From an uncultured Collinsella sp. (GTDB lineage Bacteria; Actinomycetota; Coriobacteriia; Coriobacteriales; Coriobacteriaceae), in the NCBI GenBank assembly GCA_900754275.1, contig CAAECF010000100.1, positions 1-25,683 of the forward strand: a stretch of 25,683 nt of DNA, written 5' to 3'. The first letter of the stretch is position 1; each line of letters begins with the position of its first letter. Both the position numbers and the translations under genes were made by a program. Below the pieces are notes generated by a model. The model saw nothing but the letters and a program-made list of their open reading frames with translations. It was not told the DNA's origin and made no database searches. Shown piece after piece: positions 7,871-16,446 of the stretch.

Positions 7871-8113
7871 GGTTATGGGCTGCGAACTAGATGGGGCTGT
7901 CATAAAACTCCAGTAAAAGGGGTCGGAAATAAAGGGCACTTCCAGCAATTTGTTTTAATGTGGGGGGGGGTACCATTATTTTAGTTTCGCAAAAAAGTAA
8001 TCCCTCTATGGGGAAGTTGCGTAGGGGGTTAGTCACAGATATTGGATAAAGCAGACCAATTTGGGGATAAATGACCACTTACGCCAAAATTAGTAGCATT
8101 TAGCGACAAAACA
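7871..8113. other. AT-rich non-coding spacer with G9 tract
   Basis: This stretch between the hairpin array and the promoter of the surface operon is markedly more AT-rich than the rest of the window. It contains a run of nine G at 7962-7970. No credible gene was found on either strand. The composition suggests either a long regulatory region or DNA of different origin. Confidence 0.6.
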
Positions 8114-8142
8114 TTGAAAAATGTGTAGCACATCGCTATGTT
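8114..8142 (+). promoter_or_regulatory. Sigma70-type promoter of the SipW/TasA-like operon
   Basis: TTGAAA (8114-8119), a 17-nt spacer and TATGTT (8137-8142) make the best promoter match seen in the window. The spacer contains the dyad ATGTGTAGCACAT (8121-8133), a possible operator between the two boxes. The leader before the first gene would be about 120 nt. Confidence 0.6.
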
Positions 8143-8268
8143 TTTATTACGAAAAGATTCCAAATTGGCTTATTTCGGACTCACTTTTCAAGCGCCTTGC
8201 GGTTCCTGTTGAAACTTGCTGACCTTTGGATGGGTCGAATAGGTCCTCAAGGGGGATGAATTATCACT

Positions 8269-8826
8269 TTGACGGCGCGTAGACTCAAACGATTTATTGC
8301 ACTTTTGAGTAGCTTGGCGTTCGCGCTTGTCATAGCCCTTGCCGTTGTTTCTTTTGTTCCTCGTGCATTTGGATACATGCCCTTTGCTGTGCTCTCGGGC
8401 TCTATGGAACCCGATCTTCCCGTTGGCTCCATGGTGTTTGTCCGCCAGGTTGAGCCAACGGATATTACCGTGGGCGACAATGCAACCTTTTACCGATCGG
8501 ACGGCGCCGTGGTGACGCACCAGGTGTACGAGATCGACCCTGCCGCGCAGATGATCGGCACGCAGGGAATTGCGAACAAAAATGCAGACGGAAGCATCAT
8601 GCACGATGCCGAGCAGACGCCTTTTTCGAGTGTTATCGGCACTGTTTCTTTTTGTGTCCCTTACCTGGGCTTCGTTAACGCATATTGCACGACGATGCCC
8701 GGTTTGCTTGTTGTGGTGGCCGTTCTGGCGCTGCTGGCCGCGGCGTCGATTGTGCTCGATCGGATGGTTCCCGACGAGCCTGCGGGCAAGCATACCCGCG
8801 TGCATGCGAGGGAGCGGCGTTCATAG
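8269..8826 (+). CDS. sipW: SipW-type (Ser/His) signal peptidase I
   Basis: Membrane signal peptidase of 185 residues that would cleave the special signal peptides of the fibre-like proteins downstream. An N-terminal helix (~9-30) is followed by the catalytic box LSGSMEP with Ser45. The second active-site region has VTH with His84 where bacterial-type enzymes use Lys, which identifies the ER/SipW subgroup. A C-terminal helix lies at ~143-162, with a basic tail. The apparent start is TTG 8269; AAGGGGG (8249-8255) is 13 nt away, which is long. An in-frame stop at 8257-8259 rules out a longer reading frame, and only ATT or ATC codons would sit closer to that site. It is the first gene of the operon, with close spacing to the substrates behind it. 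Confidence 0.9.
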   Translation: MTARRLKRFIALLSSLAFALVIALAVVSFVPRAFGYMPFAVLSGSMEPDLPVGSMVFVRQVEPTDITVGDNATFYRSDGAVVTHQVYEIDPAAQMIGTQGIANKNADGSIMHDAEQTPFSSVIGTVSFCVPYLGFVNAYCTTMPGLLVVVAVLALLAAASIVLDRMVPDEPAGKHTRVHARERRS

Positions 8827-8896
8827 CGGCAGGGAAAAGCGTCGGCGGCGGTAGGGGCCGTTGCCGGGGAAAACGATTCTCGAAAGGAAGAGAACG

Positions 8897-9628
8897 ATGG
8901 AAAACAAGAAGAAAAAGCGCTACGGCATCATTGCCGCCCTGCTGCTGTTGGTGCTGGCCGCCGGCGTTGGCACCTATGCATGGCTGACGGCGACCCAAAC
9001 CAAGGTGAATGAGTTCACGGTTGGCAGCATCGACAAGCCTGAAGTGAAGCCCGACCCTTACCAGCCGAACAAGCCCGGCGACAAGCCCACGGACCCCTCA
9101 GTGGATGGTTATCTGTTCGAGACCAAATGGACCGATAAATCCAAGATGATTCCCGGCACCACCATCAATAAGAACCCCAACGTCGGCATCGGCAAGGATT
9201 CCGATAGCTCCTATGTGTTCATCTATGTGAAGAACGCAATTGTGAAGACAGACGCCGAAAACGCCCTTGCCAAGACCCCGTACTTCACCCTTAATTCCAA
9301 CTGGAAACCGGTTGCTACTGACCAGGTGAAGACCAACGGTAGCGAAGGCCAGTACGTGAGCGGTCTGTTCATGTATACCGCTGATGGCACCAGCACTCCT
9401 GCAGAGCTTACTCCCGCTGATGGCAAGGCTGCTTACACCGGTGAGCTGTTCAGCACCGTGCATATCCCGGCTGGCATGAACAACGCGGATGTCGTTAAAG
9501 ATAAAAAGCCCGCTATGACAGTCTCCTGCTACATCTTCGGCGCTGATCAGAAGGGCGACAAGGCCGATGCGGCCACCAACGCCCTTGAGCAGGCCAAGGA
9601 ATGGGCTAAGACTCAGGCTCAGGCTTAA
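8897..9628 (+). CDS. TasA/CalY-like protein with SipW-type signal peptide (1)
   Basis: Predicted 243-residue exported protein. Four Lys and an Arg are followed by a hydrophobic segment (~10-24), then GTYA/W (25-29), matching the cleavage context of TasA-like SipW substrates, and VNEFTVGS starting at residue 37. After that comes a Pro/Lys/Asp-rich stretch and a Thr/Asn/Ser-rich beta-type domain with a single Cys near the end of the domain, then an Ala/Lys/Gln helix at the C-terminus. There is no sorting signal, so retention would be by polymerisation or binding. The ATG at 8897 has AGGAAG just upstream; an in-frame TTG at 8861 is unlikely. It directly follows the SipW-type peptidase gene. It is probably the major fibre or matrix subunit, inferred from position and a strong hairpin after the stop codon. 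Confidence 0.82.
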   Translation: MENKKKKRYGIIAALLLLVLAAGVGTYAWLTATQTKVNEFTVGSIDKPEVKPDPYQPNKPGDKPTDPSVDGYLFETKWTDKSKMIPGTTINKNPNVGIGKDSDSSYVFIYVKNAIVKTDAENALAKTPYFTLNSNWKPVATDQVKTNGSEGQYVSGLFMYTADGTSTPAELTPADGKAAYTGELFSTVHIPAGMNNADVVKDKKPAMTVSCYIFGADQKGDKADAATNALEQAKEWAKTQAQA

Positions 9629-9640
9629 TCCCTCCCCACC

Positions 9641-9685
9641 GAGATCCCGGCCCGCTCCCCATCCCCATTTTCGGGCCGGGATTTC
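9641..9685 (+). terminator. Strong intra-operon hairpin after the first TasA-like gene
   Basis: GAGATCCCGGCCCG pairs with CGGGCCGGGATTTC (14 bp with one G-U) around a 17-nt loop. Only a weak T-run follows. It may act as a partial terminator or as a 3' stabiliser that raises the amount of the upstream message over the rest of the operon. Confidence 0.6.
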
Positions 9686-9717
9686 GGCTCCCCTTTAATC
9701 GACGATTGGCGAACGTA

Positions 9718-10365
9718 ATGCTCAACAATCTTTCCGACAATCAGAAACGCACCTTGGCGCTTGCCGCGATGGCGCTGTTGGCCCTGGCGTGCCTGTGCGG
9801 CACGCTGGCTTTTACCGTTGATATGGTTCCGGCGAACAACGTTCTATCGTTTGGCAGCGTGAAGGTACGAGTCTGCGAATACACCCTCAACGAGCAGGGC
9901 GAGGAGATTCCGTTTGAGCCCAACGAGCACGGGGACTATCCCGACACCAAGGCCGGGGGTTCTGACATCAGCCGCATTGTGCGCGTGGAGAACGTCGGCA
10001 CGCAGCCTGAGTACGTTCGCGCGCGTCTGCACATGACGTCGGTGGCGCCCGACGGTTCGAGCGCGGATGCTTCGGGCAGCGTTGCGTTTCATGTGAACGC
10101 GGGCGAGGGGTCCCCGTGGATCGATGGCGGCGATGGGTGGTACTACTACCGCGGATTGGCCGGGCGTGGCGGCACGCTCGACCCCGGCGCCATGACGGAA
10201 AGCCTCATGGACTCGCTGCGCTTTGTGGGCGACTACCACGATGCCGCGCGCGGCGGCTCATTCAAGCTCGATATCGATGTTCAGGCCGTGCAGGCCAAAA
10301 ACCAGCAGGCAAGCGACACCGCCCTCGACGTACTTGACGTCGAGGGTTGGCCGGAGGCGAACTAG
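9718..10365 (+). CDS. TasA/CalY-like protein with SipW-type signal peptide (2)
   Basis: Predicted 215-residue exported protein. Its hydrophobic segment (~13-27, with two Cys at 25 and 27) ends in GTLA/F (28-32), and NNVLSFGSV follows at the same distance as in the two other small proteins of the operon. The rest is beta-type with Asp/Gly-rich segments, including SRIVRVENVGTQPEYVRAR, typical of the TasA/camelysin fold where an exposed strand carries an N-G turn. There is no C-terminal anchor. ATG 9718 is preferred; TTG 9706 is in frame. Neither has a clear ribosome site. The stop at 10365 lies 3 nt before the start of the giant gene, so the two are co-transcribed and probably coupled. It may be a minor subunit or cap. 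Confidence 0.78.
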   Translation: MLNNLSDNQKRTLALAAMALLALACLCGTLAFTVDMVPANNVLSFGSVKVRVCEYTLNEQGEEIPFEPNEHGDYPDTKAGGSDISRIVRVENVGTQPEYVRARLHMTSVAPDGSSADASGSVAFHVNAGEGSPWIDGGDGWYYYRGLAGRGGTLDPGAMTESLMDSLRFVGDYHDAARGGSFKLDIDVQAVQAKNQQASDTALDVLDVEGWPEAN

Positions 10366-10368
10366 CCT

Positions 10369-13300
10369 ATGAAGATCAAGAACATAAACCGGGGCATGCT
10401 TAGCAGGCTGGTTGCCGTCGCAGCGATTGCCCTTTGCTGCGTTATGGCGCTGCCAACGGTGGTGCATGCCGAGGACGTGCCCGAGAACAAAAACGAATTC
10501 CACATCAAAAACGAGGCTGACTTTTTGTCGTGTGTGGCGCTGTCGCGCGAGCGCGATACGTCCGGCTGGTACGTTTATCTCGATAACGACATTGAGCTCG
10601 ACAGCGACGACATGAAAGCCATCGTTGCAAACACCGTTAAGCATCTGTCGTTTGGCAACAAGGAGCATCCGTTTAAGGGCGTGTTCGATGGTCAAAACCA
10701 CACCGTTGAGGGCCTGAACTACGATAAAGACGCTTTTGACCCCGAGCGCGATACGGGATTTTTTGCCGAGACCAACGGTGCCACCATCAAAAACTTCCTG
10801 GTCAAGGACGCCAACGTGTGGGCGGACTTCCGCGGTGGCATTATCGTGGGCAAGGCCGTCAATACGCGCTTCGAAAACGTTATGGTCATGGAGAGCACGC
10901 TGCACGTGACCTGCGCCAACAATGCTCTCAACCTCATTACCAACGCAGGCTTTGAGGGCGGTCTCATCGCCGGCGAGCTCGACGGCTGCACCCTCTACAA
11001 CTGCGAGGTCCGTGGCGGCCGTGCCGTCAACAATACGACCTCGGGCGTGCAGGCGCTCGGCGGTGAGGGTCTGTATATGGCGGCGTTTGCCGGCTACGTT
11101 AAGAACTCGACTATCGAGTACTGTCGCGTGACGCCGACGCGTAAGGACGACGGCTCGATTGCCGAGAAGGGCATGACCGACGTCACCAATAAGTACGACG
11201 TGGCCATTGGCGCCCTGGGCGGCAACAACGTGTACGCCTCGGGTTTTGTGGGCTGCATGGCGGGCGAGGCCAAGATTATCGACTGCTTCTCGACGGCGCA
11301 GTGCTACAGCTATGCCGCGTCGTACGTGGGCGTCGTCGCCGTGACGCGCGCGTGGACGGGTGGCTTGGCGGGTCGTATTCTAACCGAAAAGGGCAACGAG
11401 CTCGTTCGAAGCCATTTTGCGGGTGACTTGAGCTCGCGTCAGTACAATCCCATCGCCGTGATCCCCATCATTCAAAACGATGTGAACCTGGGCGGCATTG
11501 CCGCGCGTGCCAACAAGGATGATGCCACGGTCACCGAGTGCTACTTTAAGCCGAGCGTGAGCCTTTCTGGCAACAGCCAGGGCAACCCTGCCAAAAAGAA
11601 AATCCCCTCGTTTGGCGGCGATGGCACCACCAAGGGTGATGGCTATGGTCCATGGGATGACGAGCGCTACACCACGCGCGAGCTGTGGGAAGAGCACGAC
11701 TACGACTTTTGTGCCGGCACCAAGCGCTCGACTGCTAACAACGGGGCCTTGGGTGGCTCGCACTTCAATGAGTGGGCGATGGATTACAAGCTGAATATTC
11801 CTGTGCATGGCCAAAGCGTTAAGGCGACGATCGATTTTCCCGGTGCGGGTACCGCGACCATCGAGGCAACCAAACTTGGTATTGAACAGAAGACCTCGGA
11901 TCCGTACGCCTTTGCCGTGAGCGCCGTGCTGGCGGGAACGGCTCAGGGCTTGGCCCAGGGCGATACATCGGTGACGTTTGGGCAGGATACCTCCGCAAAG
12001 CCCAAGGGCTTGACCGATGCCAACGGCGGTTATCGCTTCATGGGCTGGTTCCGCGAGTCCGATGTGCGTGTGAATCGAATTGAACAAGACAACAGCTGGT
12101 TTGACGGCAAGACCGATGACGCTGCGGTGAAGGATGGCAAGCGCGTTCAGGACAACACGAAGCACGAGGCGACGTCTATCTACACTGCCGACAACGGCAA
12201 GGATCATGCCGAGAGTGAGGGCTTCAAGGGTAACGACCTCTTTATCGCTTCATACGAGGCGCAGGTGCTGTTCTATAACGCTAAGGGTGAGACGCTTGAT
12301 TGGAAAACCGGTGATGCGCACAACAAGTCAGTTGATTGGTATCGCTACGGTGTGGATGTGACGCCTGCGGCTCCTGCAGACCGCGAGGGGCTTTCCGACA
12401 GCGCAACGTTTATCGGCTGGACCTCGCAGCCTAGCAACGAGGCCGGGAAGAACGGTGCCTATGCCGCCATCACCTCTACTCAGCTGGCTGATCTGAAAAA
12501 CAAGGGAGCATTCTATCCTGCGGGTAGCGAGATCACCGTGGTCGGGCCTACCGATTTCTATCCCGTGTACAGCGACTACGTGTCGAACATCCTGACGGAG
12601 TTTGAAGGCCACGACCCGGATGATAAAACTAAGCGCGAAGGAGTGGGCAAAACTTACGTTAAGGTTGGGACTGCAGAAGATGGCACAAGCGCGTATACCG
12701 TGCAGGTGCTCGATGTATCCGGCAATGCTATATCCAAGGACGGCACCCTGCCCGACGGCGAGCGCTTCTTGGGTTGGTATGAAAACAAGGGAACCGAGGA
12801 TGCCCCGCTCGAGGTGCGCGTAAGCCGCGATCCCAGCTATACGCTCCCCGCCGATGTCGATTTAACCGCGCCGCATACCTACATCGCCCGCTTTGAGTAC
12901 CGCGTGGATTATTACGTTCGGGCTTATACCAACCATGAGTTTACGGACAGCAAGCTACTTTGTTCCGTTTGGAATCGCTATCAAACGCCCTTTGAGGAAA
13001 ACGTCGGTAGTACCTTCGTGCGTGAAAACGTCGTCCACTGGGGCCCGGAGCATGTTGACCACGGTATAAAGGATAGTTATGAAACGTGTGGCACGCGCTT
13101 CACGAAGGAAACCCTTGTCGTGAGTCCCCTTAACGCGTACTCGCACAACGTTAAAAACGATACGGGAGCCGATACTCTAAAAAACCTCTATGCCGATACC
13201 GATTTTCCAGGCGCTGCAACGCTAAGCGATACTTGGACTTCGGCTTCGCTGAACGTAACGGTCAAACCGGTGAATGATCGCTATCGCCTGAATTTCTGGA

Positions 13301-15873
13301 CGCTTGAGCGCGATGGTGAATATTGGACATATGTGAAAAATCCCATCGAGAGCATGGTGCGTACAGATAAGAAGTACTACGTTCGCGCGATGATTACCAC
13401 GGACGTTAATTTCTACAACAAGGGCGATAATGTCGTGAGGACTGCCACGCGGCGCTATGAGAGTAACTTGCTGCAGACCAAGGTGAACGGGGCGGATCCG
13501 ACGTTCACGTATTACTACCCGCATGTGAACACCTCGGTTGAGGCAAAAGGAAAGCCGCAGGACGGGCTAACTGGTTCTTATGAAAGCCCCTTGACCCTTG
13601 AGTCTTCTCCGACCGATGCGGAGATGGCGGTGCCGGGCTATAAGTTCTTGGGTTGGATTTCGACCGCCGAGGTCCAGAAGGATTCTGCTGTCTGGAAGTA
13701 TATCTATGACGTTACTGGCGACCCCTATGTGACGAGTGACCCGGAGAAGGCGACGCCATACTTGGCGACCGACGCGTCCAAGGTTACCCAGTGGCAGGAT
13801 GCCTATCCCGTATACGTAAAGTATAACGTTAACTACACCACCAACCTGCACCGCAAGGGCTTTGATGGAACGCCGGGCATCAATGTTCCGCGATTCGACA
13901 TTACGCCCAAACTTGATCCCCAGCAGAACGGTGACGTGGTGGCTACGGTGAGCCCCGACATTACGACGACGGTGTATGCCGACGGTACTGGTGGCGCCTA
14001 TCAGCTTAAGAAGCTCGAGATCGAGCTTCCCGACGGAACGGTAAAGAAGCTCGATCCGACGGGCGAAGGCGGCAACACCTATTCCTGTCCCGTGGAGCCC
14101 GGCAAGCCTTATACGTTTGTGGCCTACTACACGCCCATTGCCGTGGTGTATCACCTGGACGATACCCATGTCGATGGCAAGATTGCGCAGGAGGACGATA
14201 AGCTCGGTAATCTTAAGGAAGGCATACCCACGCCGACGTTTGACGTGAGCAAGATTGATAAGGCCGAACGCGCCGGCTCGGAGCAGACGCCATTCCATGC
14301 CTTTGTGGGCTGGACGGAGCAAAAGCCTGCCGAGGGCAAGGGGTATGTGATTTGGTCGGACGGCGTTTCCATGGTGAATAAAAACACTGTGGTTAACGCC
14401 CCCATGGAGCTGTACCCGGTCTACCGTGCCAGCGCGGTAATTGTCCAAGCGAATATCGATGCCAATCTGGATAACCCCGATTCCGTGCGTTCTCTTTCGC
14501 GCACCGACTCTGGCGATCAAATTTCGCTGGAAGTAAGAGCTACAGCTGAGGTTGTCGGCATTGACGGCACCAAGTACGACTTTGTCGGCTGGTCGCGCGA
14601 CTATGAACCCGATGGCAAATACACCCTGTTGACCGAAGACGATAAGTATCCCCTCGAGGGTAGTGAACCCTTTAAGGGCGCGACGTATACCGCGGTGTAC
14701 AAGGTCACGCCGTATAAGGTGCGCTATCACAGCGTCGACGGGGCGGTCATCTTTACGGCGACGGTCGACTCGGGCGACGAGCGCGCGCAGGACGGTAAGC
14801 CTGGCTTTGTCTACACGGTCGATGTTCCCAAAATGGACGAGAGCGGCAACCCTGTCTACGACAACGACGGCAATCCTGTGATGGAGCAAAAATCCGTGGC
14901 GTACGATCCGGACGCCCACTCCAAGATCGTCGCGCTGCTCGATGAACAGGCTGCTGCCAATGGCGATAAGCGCGAGCTCTTCTTGGAGTGGCGATATGTG
15001 GGTGCCGATGGCACTGCAAAGTCTTGGGATGAGTTCAAGGGCGAGCCAGTCAAGGGCGACATGGACCTGTATCCTGTGACGTATCGCGTGGTTGCCAACG
15101 ATACGTCTGATCCCGCGAGCCCCGTAACTATGACCGCGCAGCTTAAGTGGCTGCTCGATCCCGCCGCGGCCAACACCGTCGGTGACAGTGCCGACAATGC
15201 GCCGTTTAAGGTCTGCTTTGCCAAGCCGTTCATGGGGACGCAACTGACTGTTACGGTAACGCAGGCAAGCTACGGCCCTGGTGCAGAGGGCGTTTCTGCG
15301 GCGGAAAAGCCTGTGAACGGCAAGTTTGTCTCGCTCTACAGTCTGGGTTCGGGTGGCGGCTCGTTCGACCTGGTCAACCGCCTGGAGTCCAAGAAGACAG
15401 GCGAAGGCGAGCAAGGTCCCGGTAATGCCGTGTTCAAATTTGCCCAGACTCATGCGCTGACGATCGTTAAAAAGACTACCGACGCCAGCGCAATGGGGCA
15501 AACGTTCCGCTTTAAGGTAACGCGAAAGGCGTCGGAGGGTTCTCCTGCCGAGACGCGCATGGTCGAGGTGAAAGTTAGCGAGCAGCGCGACGAAAACGGT
15601 GAGGTCTGGTATGTCGGCAGCGTGCAATTTGCTGCTCCGGCGGGCACCTATACCGTCGAGGAAGACACGGCTTGGGCATGGCGCTACGAGGGTGAACTGA
15701 GTACGCCGGGCAAGGCGCCCGGCAAATCTGCCGAGCTCATCATCTCGTCTGCCTCGAGTGCGGGCGACACCGTGGTGACGTGCGTCAACACGCGCGCGAA
15801 TGACAAATGGGTCGATGGTGGCTCGCGTGCCAAGAATGTTTGGAAAAACGGCACGCTGAAGAAGGAGGACTAG
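10369..15873 (+). CDS. Giant secreted repeat protein (FxGW/InlB-B-like), putative matrix adhesin
   Basis: Predicted 1834-residue extracellular protein. A signal peptide (1 to ~32, ending VHA before ED) leads into a region (~40-370) with glycine-rich GLUG-like motifs such as GGIIVGK and GGLIAGE, suggesting a beta-helix. A long middle part has recurring modules ending in F-x-G-W, near residues 556, 682, 800, 1092, 1312 and 1404, with degenerate ones near 976 and 1539. These resemble Listeria-Bacteroides (InlB B-type) repeats. Residues ~1690-1808 look like a Cna-B/SpaA-type beta domain (ALTIVKKT...TYTVEED). There is no LPxTG-like motif or membrane helix at the C-terminus, which ends in KKED. GGAGG lies 11 nt before the ATG. 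It starts 3 nt after the preceding stop and ends 1 nt before the next start. A role as structural adhesin or matrix component is inferred from architecture and context. Confidence 0.85.
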   Translation: MKIKNINRGMLSRLVAVAAIALCCVMALPTVVHAEDVPENKNEFHIKNEADFLSCVALSRERDTSGWYVYLDNDIELDSDDMKAIVANTVKHLSFGNKEHPFKGVFDGQNHTVEGLNYDKDAFDPERDTGFFAETNGATIKNFLVKDANVWADFRGGIIVGKAVNTRFENVMVMESTLHVTCANNALNLITNAGFEGGLIAGELDGCTLYNCEVRGGRAVNNTTSGVQALGGEGLYMAAFAGYVKNSTIEYCRVTPTRKDDGSIAEKGMTDVTNKYDVAIGALGGNNVYASGFVGCMAGEAKIIDCFSTAQCYSYAASYVGVVAVTRAWTGGLAGRILTEKGNELVRSHFAGDLSSRQYNPIAVIPIIQNDVNLGGIAARANKDDATVTECYFKPSVSLSGNSQGNPAKKKIPSFGGDGTTKGDGYGPWDDERYTTRELWEEHDYDFCAGTKRSTANNGALGGSHFNEWAMDYKLNIPVHGQSVKATIDFPGAGTATIEATKLGIEQKTSDPYAFAVSAVLAGTAQGLAQGDTSVTFGQDTSAKPKGLTDANGGYRFMGWFRESDVRVNRIEQDNSWFDGKTDDAAVKDGKRVQDNTKHEATSIYTADNGKDHAESEGFKGNDLFIASYEAQVLFYNAKGETLDWKTGDAHNKSVDWYRYGVDVTPAAPADREGLSDSATFIGWTSQPSNEAGKNGAYAAITSTQLADLKNKGAFYPAGSEITVVGPTDFYPVYSDYVSNILTEFEGHDPDDKTKREGVGKTYVKVGTAEDGTSAYTVQVLDVSGNAISKDGTLPDGERFLGWYENKGTEDAPLEVRVSRDPSYTLPADVDLTAPHTYIARFEYRVDYYVRAYTNHEFTDSKLLCSVWNRYQTPFEENVGSTFVRENVVHWGPEHVDHGIKDSYETCGTRFTKETLVVSPLNAYSHNVKNDTGADTLKNLYADTDFPGAATLSDTWTSASLNVTVKPVNDRYRLNFWTLERDGEYWTYVKNPIESMVRTDKKYYVRAMITTDVNFYNKGDNVVRTATRRYESNLLQTKVNGADPTFTYYYPHVNTSVEAKGKPQDGLTGSYESPLTLESSPTDAEMAVPGYKFLGWISTAEVQKDSAVWKYIYDVTGDPYVTSDPEKATPYLATDASKVTQWQDAYPVYVKYNVNYTTNLHRKGFDGTPGINVPRFDITPKLDPQQNGDVVATVSPDITTTVYADGTGGAYQLKKLEIELPDGTVKKLDPTGEGGNTYSCPVEPGKPYTFVAYYTPIAVVYHLDDTHVDGKIAQEDDKLGNLKEGIPTPTFDVSKIDKAERAGSEQTPFHAFVGWTEQKPAEGKGYVIWSDGVSMVNKNTVVNAPMELYPVYRASAVIVQANIDANLDNPDSVRSLSRTDSGDQISLEVRATAEVVGIDGTKYDFVGWSRDYEPDGKYTLLTEDDKYPLEGSEPFKGATYTAVYKVTPYKVRYHSVDGAVIFTATVDSGDERAQDGKPGFVYTVDVPKMDESGNPVYDNDGNPVMEQKSVAYDPDAHSKIVALLDEQAAANGDKRELFLEWRYVGADGTAKSWDEFKGEPVKGDMDLYPVTYRVVANDTSDPASPVTMTAQLKWLLDPAAANTVGDSADNAPFKVCFAKPFMGTQLTVTVTQASYGPGAEGVSAAEKPVNGKFVSLYSLGSGGGSFDLVNRLESKKTGEGEQGPGNAVFKFAQTHALTIVKKTTDASAMGQTFRFKVTRKASEGSPAETRMVEVKVSEQRDENGEVWYVGSVQFAAPAGTYTVEEDTAWAWRYEGELSTPGKAPGKSAELIISSASSAGDTVVTCVNTRANDKWVDGGSRAKNVWKNGTLKKED

Positions 15874-15874
15874 G

Positions 15875-16444
15875 ATGACTAAGCGCAAGCAAATCGTCGC
15901 CCTCCTTGTTGGCGTTCTCCTGTTGGCTGGCGCTGCCGGTACCTTTGCGTGGCTTTCGGTTACGGGCGTGCTGGTCAACGAGTTTGGTTTTGGTTCGGTG
16001 GCGCCCTCGGTAGATGAGAAGCTCGATGGCAATGTGAAGAGCAACGTCATGATTACAAACAACGGCTCGGCCCCGGCATACCTGCGTGTTGCGGTGGATA
16101 TCTACTGGCAGGACCAGAATGGCGCGCGCCTGTGGGATGAACCAGTTGCCGGCACCGACTACGTCATTGCGTGGGGCAGTGTGTCCAAGGCATCTGCTTC
16201 TAACACCGCCTCGTCTTGGGTTGTCGCGTCCGACGGGTACTACTACTGGACGTCTCCCGTTGCTCCGATGGGCAAAACCGATGTGCTCATCAAGAGCGTG
16301 ACTAAGCAGAAGGCAGATGGGAAGAACCTGGTCGTTGACATTTCGACCCAGGCAATTCAATCCACGCCCGGCGATGCAGCTGCAGAGGCATGGGGCTGTG
16401 CAGTCAAGGATGGCGTGCTGGTGCCGCCGCATGGAGGTGCGTAA
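15875..16444 (+). CDS. TasA/CalY-like protein with SipW-type signal peptide (3)
   Basis: Predicted 189-residue exported protein. A short basic N-terminus (TKRK) is followed by a hydrophobic segment and GTFA/W (22-26), then VNEFGFGSV. The remainder is compact and beta-rich, with NNGSAPAYLRVAVDIYW reminiscent of the TasA-like core, and no sorting signal. The ATG lies 1 nt after the stop of the giant gene, with GAAGGAGG 6 nt upstream, so translation is coupled. Its position between the giant protein and the anchored protein suggests a linker, tip or base subunit rather than the bulk subunit. That assignment is inference. Confidence 0.8.
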   Translation: MTKRKQIVALLVGVLLLAGAAGTFAWLSVTGVLVNEFGFGSVAPSVDEKLDGNVKSNVMITNNGSAPAYLRVAVDIYWQDQNGARLWDEPVAGTDYVIAWGSVSKASASNTASSWVVASDGYYYWTSPVAPMGKTDVLIKSVTKQKADGKNLVVDISTQAIQSTPGDAAAEAWGCAVKDGVLVPPHGGA

Positions 16445-16446
16445 GT

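Noticed and set aside
7887..8078. A 63-codon minus-strand frame through the G9 tract.
   Set aside because: No ribosome site, no recognisable protein character, and AT-rich intergenic composition.
13567..16062. An 831-codon minus-strand frame opposite the giant protein.
   Set aside because: Antisense shadow; the plus-strand protein has a signal peptide, repeats and coupled neighbours.
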